Of a stretch of 64,000 nt of DNA, positions 49,301 through 60,265 are shown piece after piece (the stretch's first letter is position 1; each line of letters opens with the position of its first letter). The stretch covers positions 66,454,987-66,518,986 of the forward strand of contig CM048557.1 of NCBI GenBank assembly GCA_026413225.1. The letters are read 5' to 3'. Source of the DNA: Otis tarda. Its lineage: Eukaryota; Chordata; Aves; Otidiformes; Otididae. Position numbers and translations under genes: made by a program. The notes under the pieces are model-generated. The model was not told the DNA's origin and searched no databases. It worked only from the letters and a program-made list of their open reading frames with translations.

Positions 49301-49894
49301 CTGACCGGGGAACAGAGCAAAAGGAGGATAATTGGAGTCAATGTATGAGATAGAAATGTCAAGGATTTACTTTTAAATGCTAAAGCATCTGTTCTCCTGT
49401 CAATACCTGCATCCATATGAATCTTAGGCACGTTAATTAGAGAAATGTAGTCCTAAAACAAAAGTTACTGTAGAATTTCAGCAGCTTCCGTGCCGGTGGT
49501 TCAGAAAAGCCGGCTCCGTTTTAGAGCGATCACACAGATGTTTCCCAAGCAGCCTTTGACCCTTGCAATAAGTGAAAAATGCAGCAGGCAGTCAGGGCTC
49601 TCTTTGCTGTATCAGTGCATACCTGTGCTTGTTACAGACTGAATCCCGTTGCAATCCGAAGGAATTTCCGGGAGGTTCTCATGTCATCGCTGCTTCTGAA
49701 AACCTCGGTGGTTATCAAGGATTTAACTGTGCCTGAAAAAGCAGGGAAGTACCCCTCTACCAAATACATTTTTGTGTACAGTTTCATAGCCAAATTTCCA
49801 ACGCAATGTGATTTATAAAAAGAAAGATTTGGAGGAAGCTTGTTGAACACAAGACACAATGAATATTGCAATCCAAGCTGCAGTTCAGTTTATT
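46305..49894. other. Unique non-coding DNA
   Basis: No gene or repeat is recognised. 48830-49040 is AT-rich with a dense set of homeodomain-type ATTA cores. A GC-richer patch lies at about 48090-48200. Confidence 0.5.
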
Positions 49895-50004
49895 AAATCA
49901 CAGGATGGTTTGGGTTGGAAGGGACCTTTGAAGCCCATCCAGTCCAACCCCCCTGCAAGGAGCAGGGACATCTCCAACCGGATCAGGTTGCTCAGAGCCC
50001 CGTC
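49895..50004 (-). mobile_element. CR1 3' tail, 110 bp
   Basis: A 5'-truncated CR1, read on minus. On plus it begins AAATCACAGGATGGTTTGGG, continues GGACCTTTGAAGCCCATCCA and GGAGCAGGGACATCTCC, and stops abruptly after GCTCAGAGCCCCGTCAC. It shares subfamily wording with the copy at 45963-46304. Confidence 0.93.
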
Positions 50005-50639
50005 ACTTTTATAACGTTCTTGGTTAACAGAACTGTGGTTTAGGGAGTATAACAGCACACAACAGGTCACTGGGCAGAGTACAGTCATCTATAGCAGAGT
50101 GCTTGTGAAAGGTTCATCTTATCCAGTAAAAATTTAGCCAACTTTTACACCCCTTTGGTGTCAAGTGGGCTCTTGCACAAGACACTGAACTGGCCCCTTC
50201 ATGCCGGAGTTAAACTTATCAGTGAGAAGCAAGGACTCCTCCAAGGCAGTGACCCAGTGTTTGGCTTTCAGTCTTTTTATTCAATTCCCTTTAATTTCTG
50301 ATTTTCACCTGCAAGAAGCAGGCAGCTCAGCCATCGCCCTCCTCAGGAGCAGCTGCTCTGAGTCTCGACTCCCCCGTTCATCCCTGTGCTCCCCTCCGCC
50401 AAGCAAAAACTTATGGAAAAACTGTGAGTGAGATTGGGGGATTTTTTTTTAGACCAGCATCAGTAGCATCAGCGTGGCATAAGAAACTGAGATTCTCAGC
50501 GCATCATCACCTCCCAGCACAGATAATAAGGGACCCCCTCCCCAGATTTAGTTATAAACAAAGCATGTGGAAGTCTCCAATGCAGCCAGGACGTCTCTCC
50601 CAGTTTTGAGCACAGTTCGTTTTTTTTTTCTGAGAGCTC
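50005..50639. other. Unique non-coding DNA
   Basis: Nothing recognised. Confidence 0.5.
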
Positions 50640-53110
50640 AGGGAAGTGCTTGGCTGCGGGGCAGCAGGTTAAGTGCAGTCTGTCTGTGGGCCAGAGACAC
50701 AGAGGGGTAAACTGGGAGCGCTCCCAAGACTCTGGCGTTACATCTTTCTGGAGAGCTGCCCCGCTCCGTCAGGCTCTGCCGCGCCGGGACCCCATCCCGG
50801 GAGCTCTGGAGCAGCCCCGCGGCCGCTCGGAGCCAGTGGGAACAGATGGCACTCAGCACTTGGCAGCATTCGACCCCAAATCCCAGGTCTTGTGGGTTTT
50901 TTTCTGTCTAACCACCAAAAAAAAATCCCTTTTGGTGTCCGAGTGTCGAGGCAGCAGCAAAAACAAGGTGGAACGAGACTCACCAGACAGACCCAACTGC
51001 TTTAATATATTTGGGAAAGTAGCAATTCCTCTTTGCAGGTCTCCCGGGGCACAGCAGAAATAGTCCAAGTTTGAGGCTGGGAGACTTTTCAAGCTTGTAT
51101 CCCCGCTGTGGCATATAACGAACAGACAAAAACCCCTTTCTGTCACCTCCGCTGGCTGCGACATTTGTTGGTGTCCGCGGATCTCATTCACGGCGCTTTG
51201 TGCAACACTGGTAGTAATGTAACTGTATTGTGGCGGGAGACTGGAGAGGGCAGCGGATCACTCGCTTGAAAACATGACCTTTTAATTTAAACAAAAGGCT
51301 CGAAAAAATGAAAGTGGGTCTTAAATGCAGTTTAATCAGTCAGGCGAAAGATGTCTAATGAAGCTGCCAGACAGATTTGTAGCCAGACTGTCACTTTACC
51401 CATCATGTTTACAGCCTCCAGTGGTGAGATTAGGACCGGGTGAAGGCACAGTCTATCCAAATTTCTCCGGTCTGCTCCTCTACCATGTCTGTTAAGTTTT
51501 GACACTTTGACAATTTATTTTGCTGTGTTGTCTCTAGACCTGGAGGAGCTGAGCCGGGTGCTCCCACCTGTGATGGAGATGGGAGACCCAAAGGGACGAG
51601 AGAACCAAAAGGACGCTGCAGTGCTACAAAATTGAGGTAAACCCTTTTAGACTTTCTGCTTTCTGCCATCTTCCTTCCAAGTCATCAGTCCTAAAACCCT
51701 TGCCTCTTGAATAAGGACAGATGAAAAGTTTCAGAGCGATTTTTTAACATCTTGACTCTCTCGCTGTGAATTGATGGGCTGTTTTTTTACCAAAACCTCT
51801 ATTTCTTACTTAAAGCCACTGGAACGCTGCAGTTATGAATAGGGCAGTAGTGAAAGGCTCTAAGCAGTTGTTGCTACATCAGAAGAGACCTAAGCCAAGA
51901 AAGGACTGGCTTTACTGAGAAGAAAATTAGAAACCTTTCCCAGAGTTAAAATTCCCGTCTGTGTGACCATTGATCACGCGTTTCTCCCCGATACCAAATT
52001 GGTTCTATTTTACATTTCCAGATGTGCCGTAGATATTTATTTTACAGGGAATATTTGCCACTTAAGGAGTTTTAGGTGGCCGCCTGTCGTAGAAACTGAC
52101 CTCTCTGTTTGTCCACAGGCTAAGCGGGGCTCCAGCACGCAGCGTCCGCGCTCCCCGCGCAGCCGTGTCGGTGAACTGAGGCTGGAAGGGGAGGAATCAC
52201 CTCTCTGGAAGATGAGAGGGGATCCATTTTCCATTCTAGCTCTTTCCTGGGGGGCTTTGCCAAGAACAGAAAAACCACTTGCGGTTTTCTGTCTTTTCAC
52301 CGTTTCTTTTTTTTTTTAAAAGAACTTCAAAGTTATCACTCCTTCTTTCTCACCATAATCCCACAAATCCTAATGGATGTCTCCCACTCCTTTCATGCTA
52401 AAAGCACAAGTGTGTGTGTTTTGCACCATTTAGGAGGCTGCAGACAGTTTCCACAATTGCATGCACAATGTCACTTAAAGAGCCAAAGCAGGAAAAGTAG
52501 TTCAAACTCTTCCCCCCCCCCCCCCCCAGGTACTTTAAAGCCGATTATTATTTTAAAAGTCACTTAGTGACATGATGTCCGATTCTGCTTCAGTGGAACA
52601 AGACAACTGGACAAAAATTACTTTTTTAGTCCTTTTTTTTCCTCCCCCTTTGCCTAAACATTTTTTCAAAGTTTCATGCTTAGCAAAAAAACCCCTCTGT
52701 AATTGTCTTGTCATGATTATAGTTTTTCCCATTCACTGCTGCTTTACATGGAAGCCCCAGGAAAAGAATTCTTAAAAATTAAATTTCATGCTTGCATGTG
52801 TTTCTGTGATCTGCAGTGTGTATGATCTCTGAGTGGAAAAACTTCTCTAAAAATAAATGGATTACCCTTGCTCCGACGCCGTCTGATGTCTCTTGAGCAG
52901 ATACCGCTGCTCGCCTGTGATCTCTCGCCCACCGCAATCGGGGTGACAGGCGTTGAGGCGAGGGCCCGGCGGTGGCACCTTCCACCCTCACCCCCCGTTT
53001 TGGCACGGGCTGTGGGAGCGGGGCAACCCCACTCGGGGTCCGCATGCCAACGCGTCTCTTGTTGGCAGAGGACAAAGGTTTGACCTTTTGCAAACGGTGC
53101 GGGAAAAGCA
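50640..53110. promoter_or_regulatory. CpG-dense region, possible CpG island or promoter
   Basis: Within a CpG-poor window this stretch has several CpG clusters. 50761-50830 has about ten CpG in 70 bp, including GCGGCCGC (50819-50826). 52124-52170 has about nine in 50 bp, and 52880-53060 is moderately dense. A good splice-acceptor-like string (CTCTCTGTTTGTCCACAG, ending 52119) directly precedes the second cluster. Open frames here (137, 118 and 122 codons) overlap in most frames on both strands, which GC-rich DNA does by chance. It could be the 5' end of an unannotated lncRNA or gene, or a regulatory island. No TATA or coding exon is identifiable. Confidence 0.3.
52512..52527. repeat. Poly-C tract (16)
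   Basis: Uninterrupted run of 16 C on plus, G16 on minus. Such runs can form four-stranded structures. Confidence 0.92.
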
Positions 53111-53882
53111 TCATTACTTGGTTCCTTGGGAGGACCTGCAGCTTCCCACCTCAAACACCATTTTCAGACTTATTTTCATCGCAGCCCTCCTCCATACAGG
53201 TTTTTTTTTTTTTGCAAGGTTGTGTTGAGGGGAGCCGTGACGCAGCATGGGGTACGCCTGTCTGGTGGCGTGCACAGAGCGTCACCCGAACCCTCCCTCG
53301 CCATCAGAAAGCCTCCCGTGGAGGTTGAGGGCTGGGACCTGACCCCTTGGGTTATAAGACCATCTTTTCTCTGCAGCGTCCAGCCCCGGACTGGGGCCTG
53401 CAGGTGGTATTGCAGCGCAAGAAATAAATACTGACAGAGTCCAGGGACCCATGCAATACACGGCTTTCAAGATTTTTTTTCTTCTTGTCTTACGGCCCCG
53501 TATTATGGGCCTTCTTCCTACATGAACACTCTTTTTTGGCCTAGCGAGGATGGGAACTGCCGATGCGGCGAAAGCCACGGCAAACAGCCTCCTCTTTCCC
53601 TGCTGCCCAGAGATTTCTCTGCAGGTTTTTCTGCCTTGAACCAGAAACGACTTTGTAAGTCCTTGCTCCTGCAATGCCACCCAGCAGTGGCACCAGCCAG
53701 CTGAGCCAGTGGTACCCAAAGGACAAAACAGTATGTCCCTCTTTGGCTTGGCTGTATCAAGCCCTGACCCACGTAAGTAACAGTCCCCGAAGGGCTACCT
53801 TGAAAAGGGATTAGGTAGAAACAGGTAGGAAAAAAAGAACACTGAGCAGACGATAGCAATAACACATTAGCAGGAGCGGGAA

Positions 53883-54165
53883 GGCTGGTCCGGTGACTGA
53901 ACACCAGACTTGGACTCAGGAGATCAAGGTTTAATCCTCCATTCTTCCACAGATGTTGGCAAGTCACTTAATCTCTCTCTGTGCCTCAGTTCCCCATCTG
54001 GAAAAGGAAGATAATGGTAGTTCTTTTGTCCGCACGGCCTGTTTAGATTCTAAGTTTTCCAGGGCCAAGGATGCTTCTTTGGGAGGGTACACACGGCACC
54101 TGCCTCTGTAGGGGGAATCACACTGCAGCCTTCCGTGTTAGAAGTGATAATTAATAATAGCAATA
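53883..54165 (+). mobile_element. Near full-length amniote CORE-SINE (MIR-type)
   Basis: All parts of the SINE are in order. The tRNA-derived head has an A-box-like GGTCCGGTGACTGA and a B-box-like AGGTTTAATCC. The core region reads AGATGTTGGCAAGTCACTTA, ATCTCTCTCTGTGCCTCAGT and TCCCCATCTGGAAAAGGAAG, then ATAATGGTAGTTC. The 3' domain is TTTAGATTCTAAGTTTTCCA, then GGGCCAAGGATG and GCACCTGCCTC. The tail is TAATTAATAATAGCAATA, the usual AAT-rich ending. Family copies are ancient amniote insertions and most bird copies are short, so a copy about 280 bp long with both pol III boxes recognisable is unusually complete. The minus 149-codon frame over this region is a shadow. Confidence 0.82.
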
Positions 54166-57100
54166 TCAGTCCTTTAAGCATCAGGGAACTCATGCTGGTT
54201 TGCAACAAAATTTACAGTTAATGCATGATCAGACCTTTAATTGAAGTTGAATAAACACTTTGTGCAAAATAGTGGGCATTTCCAGAGAACTTCTTTGTGG
54301 AGTCTCGGGACAATCTATTTGTAAAGTGCGTCTTTAGATGACCACGACAGTCATCCCCGCCCTGTAATACCTGAGAGCTGTTTTCAAGCTGAGTGGCAAG
54401 ACAGAAGCTGTAGTGAGGGGATTTCAACTGGTAAGAAATGTCAACAAACAGCTTTGCCATGGCCCTTCCCAACCCGTCGTGGGTTCAGGAGAAACTGGAC
54501 CAACTCCTTCCATGGGAATCTGTAATCTCCCCACCTGGGAACACCACCGTTCTCCATCACCTGAAAAGCATGGGCTGGATTCTGTTGTTATCACCCTGGG
54601 GGACTTACAGCAGCCAAAGTCACCCAGCCTACTTTTCTGGAGAAAATTGCCCAAAGTTACTATTTCTAGAACTTTTCCTTTGCTGCCATGGTCTGACACA
54701 AGAGTATTTTGAAGACTGTTTGCTCTGCTTTCCAGTGGGAGAGAATTGGTATCTGTCCTGATTATACTTAGCATCTACTGGAGTCTTCACTGAGGTTAAA
54801 AGGAAATTTCAGCAGGTAGGATTATCTCCAACAAGTGTTATATCCTGCCAAATTGTGTTTGGATTTTGCTAGACTTATTTACTTGTTCACATCGCCTGGG
54901 GAAGCGGAGACTTTTTTTTTTCCTGTGAAGAATTTAACTGTGGTTGAAGACATGGGGGCTATGTTTTCAAGATGAATCAGACTCAGATTGACTTTGGGAT
55001 TTGACATAATATTGATTTACTGACTACCCTTGCTGTTCTGCTGGACATGCTGTGGCTATTGTGCGCGACGCTGAGCTATTACAGGGCTGCAGGAAGGCTT
55101 TCTGGTGGCACGTTTGGTTTAGGACAGTTCAGCTGAAGCTTTTGGGATTAACTAGTTTATGGCTATGTCTTGGCTCCTGCCTCGTCTCCAGAGCTGTGGG
55201 ATGTGCTCTGCCTTTCCTCCCCCTCTTCACCTAAGGTTTTATCCTGTCCTCTCTTCTGACTTTACCCAAGAGCAAGAACCTCAGTGAAAGTGCAGACCAG
55301 ATTGTGATGCCTTTGCTTACGCTTCTACAGAAAAACCCAGTGGCTTCAGCTCTATGGTCTTTCATCCATCTCTTATTTTTGCTGCCAGTGTGGTTCTCCT
55401 ACACTTCTCTCTCTTGTGCATGTCTCTGCTTTCCAACTCCTCCCGACTTGCTGGTCAGTCCCGTATCCCACTTTTATTAATGAGACATAGGGATGCTAAT
55501 GAGCTCTGGGCCTTTCCGTCCATATTTCTTCTGTCTCTGTGTCTGATGTAGATCCTCTGTGCTTGTTTTATGTATCAACAGTGGATGATTCTCTCATATA
55601 TTTGTTTTTAAGGCACAATCTGGCTGGAGATCTGGTGATAAGTATCTACCCTCGCTGTATCTTACACCTACAAATCCTCTTTTATCCAACAGGTAAGGGG
55701 CTCTGAGATTGCTAAGGACACAACACATTCCTCATGGAGAGGGAAGAAGGGGCTACGTGGAGACATTGCCTTTGTGGTGGGTTATTTGTCACCACAAGAG
55801 AGTAAGTGCCCCAGAGCAAATATTCTGAGCTCGCATGATAAGCCTTAACTAGTCCTGATTATGTGCAAACTGAAAGAGATGGCGACAAAATTACAGATAT
55901 TTTTCTATTTATTTTTACATTTCAAGCATCACTTTCTTCTGTGTGTAATTGCACTGAAATGTGTACGGGAAAGGGTCTTGGTTTACCAGTGGGTTGCAAA
56001 TTAGGAAGAAAAGAAAAAAAATGTCTTTGTTCCCCAGTTCTGGTGAAGATACTCTCTCATTTCCTGCAGCAAAACCTCTGTCGTGTCCCCTGCCCACAGT
56101 AGTCAGTGTTCTTGGCATCCTCCTTGTGCCATGGGGTACTATTTTTGGCATGCTCTAGCTCCCTTGGGGTTCGATTTTCTTGTCTCTGAATCAAGAGAAT
56201 GGGGATGTCAGGTAAAAATTAATCCTAGAAACATTTATACATTTTCCACTGAAAATTTTCCATGGTGGAGGAGGATTTCTAGGCAGATTAAATCTATAGT
56301 GTTTTACTGCACAAGGGATTTTAAAATACTGGATCTATTAGATCTAGTCAATACAGGCCAAGTCATTGTGAGATGAAAATTCTACCTAGATCTTAAATCT
56401 TTCCTGGCAGTGACAGATGCCAAAGCCTTTGTGGCAAGAAAAAAAAAATATTTTGTCAAAGCTCACTTTATAAATACCTTTTCCAGAATGATGATGCTTT
56501 GTATGAAACACACTGCAGAAAACTGTCAGTGAGGATGGAAAACGCTGACCTAGTTTTATCCAGAACAAAAGCAGGATTTTTTTTTTTTTGGTACATTTTT
56601 TCCTCTTTTTCTTTTTTTTTCCCTTGGAAGAAAAGAGAGTTCAATAAATGCTAGTGCTTAAGAACTGCAGAATCTGGTAGAGGGAAGAAAAGCCAAGCAC
56701 CTTGAGGGTCAAATGTCCACCAGAAACCTTAATAGTCTATCTAGAGATTTTGGGCAAGTCAGTGGTACTTTTATTTATTATAACAGCCTCATCAGTCTTC
56801 AGCCCTACAAAACACCTTCAGCTTCTGCTCTGAATCGCGGGCAGATCTGGGTTTTCAGAAAAGGAAGATTAGAAGAATATGAGTTGAGGCATCACCTTTA
56901 ACTGAGGTGAACGGGTGGGCCCTGGTTTGACAAGCCGTGTTTATCTCTACGTACGTGCATATGTCCCCTAGTTTGCTCTTAAACCAGAGCACAAGCTGGA
57001 TGGAGACCCTGACCACCAAGCCAGGAATCTTTGCACTGATTCTGCTGAGGGTGGCTCCTTCTCATTCTTGACTTCAAAAGACGGTATTCTTCTTGTCTTT

Positions 57101-58886
57101 GAGTGAAAGACCTTCTCTTTCTTTAGACGAGTGGCTCAGTAAGTGCAAGAAATCATGTTCAAGTTTCTGACAAGGAAAGGCAAATTCTTGGGGCAAAAGC
57201 CCTGCAGGGCTGTGATCTTCCAAGGTACAACTTCTGGATGTACCAAGGGAAACACAGTGGTGTGCTTGTTCTATTTTTCTTTTTCGATCAGGCATCTGCT
57301 ACTAGCCATGCGAGCAAGTGAAGGCTGAGCTAAGCGTGCCACCGACCTGCCCGATTCGGTCATGGGTTTGTCTCTCGATTTGAAAGAGACCTCCATGCTC
57401 TTCCAGGCAAAGGTGGTGTTTCAGCTGATCGTCCCCCACTTCAGCTTCTGCCACCCAGCTCCAAAACGCTCTTACACTTCAGTCACACTTTGTGGGACTA
57501 AGGGGAGAGGATCCAAGGTCAACCCCTGCACCGCCGGTTTTGACAGTGGGCAGTGACCATCTGAAGACACGAGGGGAATTGTTATAGCTCCGATGGTGCC
57601 ATGGCGAGAGAGGGAGTTAGTTTGAGAGGGTAACTAGGCAGAAGTCATCCTCCCAGAAAAGTTCATAAACGACAGAAAACAGAATATCAACCAAAGCTTT
57701 CCTTCTTAAATTTGGCAAAGACATGCTTAGAATTACTGTACGCAATGAGGGAGCAGTGTGATATTAGTTTATTTCCCCTTTTTTTTTTTAGACCTTTCGA
57801 GTTTCCCAAGCATTTGGGCTCTATCACGTTTGCATTCTTTGTTGTAATTTTTTGATGCTTACACCAGACACATCTTCCAGAGCATTCCAGGTCATTAAAA
57901 TTCACTCTCTCTCTCCTTTTTAATCTCTCGCCTAGTTGTCAGCCTCAAGTGTGAGTTCCTCCCTGGAATGCTGTTGCTTTATTGCTTATTGTCAAAAATG
58001 TTTTCGCTTGGAATTTTCCCGGCTGGTGACATAGTAAGACTATCGCTGCGGGTCAAAGTTTGCATATCAAGCCATCAGTTTTCGTCATTGTGTTTGTCAT
58101 GAGCGAAGGACGTTTTTATTAGATGAAACAATAAGAGGGTAAAGTGCATTAAAATTCAGCCTGCCTGTTTCAAGCTGTAAATGAATCCAACTTTTGGTAA
58201 AACAGAATAATTTGAAGTATCCTAAAGGATAGACGATTGATTTTTGCTACCACTGTTTTTTTTTTTTTTCTGTGGTTATATTGGCTTGCATAGGGCAAGA
58301 GAGGGGTTTTTTTTTTTGTGATATTAAAGGCATTTATACTTTGCTAATACTTGTTTCATAGTTCCAGAGATCTGAAACTATGGGGAGGCTTGTAATGTGT
58401 TCAGATCTATACAAACAAAGTAAAAAAACCTCTGAACAAGATAGTCTATTATCATTGGTAATTTAACCAGAGTTTTTAATTATTAGATATTTTTGGTAAT
58501 TTTTTTTTTACTTTTCTCAAGAATACACTGAGGTGTTTTTTCTTTTTGAAAACTACATCCTTTGTGCTCTAAATGTTCAGCTAACAGAAGGTATGGGGCA
58601 AATTGTCATTGAGTTGGTTTTTTAGATTAAATGTTAGAGAGTTCTTAGGCAGTCAGTGCAAACAGCTGGGTTTATTCAGCCAAAAAAAAATTGATTTTAT
58701 TGTAGAAGGAAACAGTAAGTCCAACCTCGAACCTACTGCACAGAATTAACTGTTCTTCACACGAAAGTTGCCTTTTTTTGTTCCCACCTTCAGGGGCTTT
58801 AATTGCAAATTCAAAGCCACCGAGAGGTGAAGAATGCTTATGAAGATGAGGTTAAAATTGAAAAATCCCATGACTGATGCAATTTT
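54166..58886. other. Unique non-coding DNA
   Basis: No gene is supported. Frames of 107-116 codons at 54424-54774 overlap antisense and are unrecognised. 57930-58200 is a candidate conserved block and is reported as a finding. Confidence 0.5.
58256..58269. repeat. Poly-T tract (14)
   Basis: Simple homopolymer, with a second T run about 35 bp downstream. Confidence 0.85.
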
Positions 58887-59100
58887 CATAGAATCATAGA
58901 ATGGTTAGGGTTGGAAGGTGCCTTCAAAGGTCATCTAGTCCAACCCCCCTGCAAGGAGCAGGGACATCTCCAAGCAGATCAGATTGCTCAGAGCCTCATC
59001 CAGCCTGGCCTTGAACGTTTCCAGGGATGGGGCTTCCACCACCTCTCTGGGCAACCTGTTCCACTGTTCTATAACTCACATTGTAAAAATTTTTTTCCTA
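58887..59100 (-). mobile_element. CR1 LINE 3' fragment
   Basis: On plus it starts with CATAGAATCATAGAATGG and runs TTGGAAGGTGCCTTCAAAGG, then CCCCCCTGCAAGGAGCAGGG and ACCACCTCTCTGGGCAACCT. It dissolves into an A/T run (AAAAATTTTTTTCCTAAAAA) near 59100, where ORF2 sequence would be expected to continue. It is more diverged from the others (GGTTAGGGTTGGAAGGTGCC). Confidence 0.93.
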
Positions 59101-59901
59101 AAAAATTTTTGCCCCTTATTGCTGGCTCCTTGGCAGTACGGGCATGCCAAGCTGGGATCTACAGGGTTTGCCCCATGGTGTGCCAGTCTGGCGGGCGCCT
59201 GTGAGAGACATTGCATGGCTCTGCCCTACCTAGGTGGGAATTTCTTGGGAACATCATGTTGGATTCCTGTGATGGTGCAGAGGGGTATCCATCTTCAGAG
59301 AGAGACCCTGCCTACATGGAAAACCACATCAATACCCCAGCCTGTGATGGGTTGCCTCATCTTCTGTGGGGCATATGAGCCACACTTTGCCACCACCACG
59401 AAAAGACTCTGGCTGTGGTAAGCATCTTCTCAAGTCCTCTCCAGCAGGAGAGTTAAGAACATAGCTAGCACTGAGTGACTGAATACCCCTGGGGGGTTCT
59501 GTTGCTCTGCATATTAAGCTGCTGTTGACTACATGCTTCAGATATCCAGGGAATGAAACCAACTTGCTGCAGCAATTAGCCTTGAGAAAAGAAATGAAGT
59601 GCAACATTTCAAACCATTTCAGGTAGTGAAGTTATTCCTTTAAAAGGGAGATAAATCCTTCCAAATGGTACATGAAAACCCTGTAAGAAAGACAGATCAG
59701 CAAGGTGTGGAGGAAACACAGTCTCTGACACCTCTAGCTCAGCTCCATCATGGTCGATGCCTTATTAATCTCCCTACATGCTGAACAAGGAGATGGCAAA
59801 GTTGACTCGCAGACCGTGCAAAGGAGAAAGGGCCATTTGCTAAACTGCTGGAATGGTACGTGTGTGTGTTGCTGGTTTGATACGTTGGTTCTCTCCACAG
59901 T
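59101..59901. other. Unique non-coding DNA
   Basis: Nothing recognised beyond short frames. Confidence 0.5.
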
Positions 59902-60049
59902 GAAATCAAAACAGGAACACATCTGAAAAAGTAGATAGTCTAATGAGTAAGACATTTGGTAAATAAGACCAATTAAAAATCAAAAGCAGTACACATCTGA
60001 AAAGGCAGATAATATAGTGGGTAAGACATTTGGTAAATAGGAGCAAATA
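59902..60049. repeat. Two-copy 74-bp tandem duplication
   Basis: Copy 1 is 59902-59975 and copy 2 is 59976-60049. Both contain ACACATCTGAAAA and, exactly, GTAAGACATTTGGTAAATA. Gap-free alignment shows 60 of 74 positions identical (about 81%), so the duplication is old. No known transposable element is recognised in the unit. Confidence 0.9.
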
Positions 60050-60243
60050 ATGATGTTCTAAACCTCAACCTAACACACTCATGTCAACACTTACGTTCTC
60101 ACCCACAGCAGGTTTGGACCATTTTAAAAATACAGCTAGGTTTTTGTTCTTTACACAAAGTATTTAGTTGCCTTCTAATCAGGTATTTAACTTCACCTTT
60201 GGGGATGCAGGAGGATCCAAATAGCAGCAAGTAGAGTCTTCCC

Positions 60244-60265
60244 TTTTTTTTTTTTTTTTTTTTTT
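60244..60265. repeat. Poly-T tract (22)
   Basis: Longest homopolymer in the window. It could be the A-tail of a minus-strand retrocopy, but no known gene or SINE body is readable to its right. Confidence 0.9.

Noticed and set aside
50650..51191. Overlapping frames of 110-137 codons on both strands
   Set aside because: GC- and CpG-rich DNA has few stop codons, so at least four frames are open at once, which argues against real coding.
53282..53967. Minus frames of 145 and 149 codons
   Set aside because: They overlap each other and run antisense through the CORE-SINE head. No protein similarity is recognised.
60244..60265. T22 as the tail of a minus-strand processed retrogene
   Set aside because: No coding frame or known gene sequence is readable to its right, and no flanking duplication was found.
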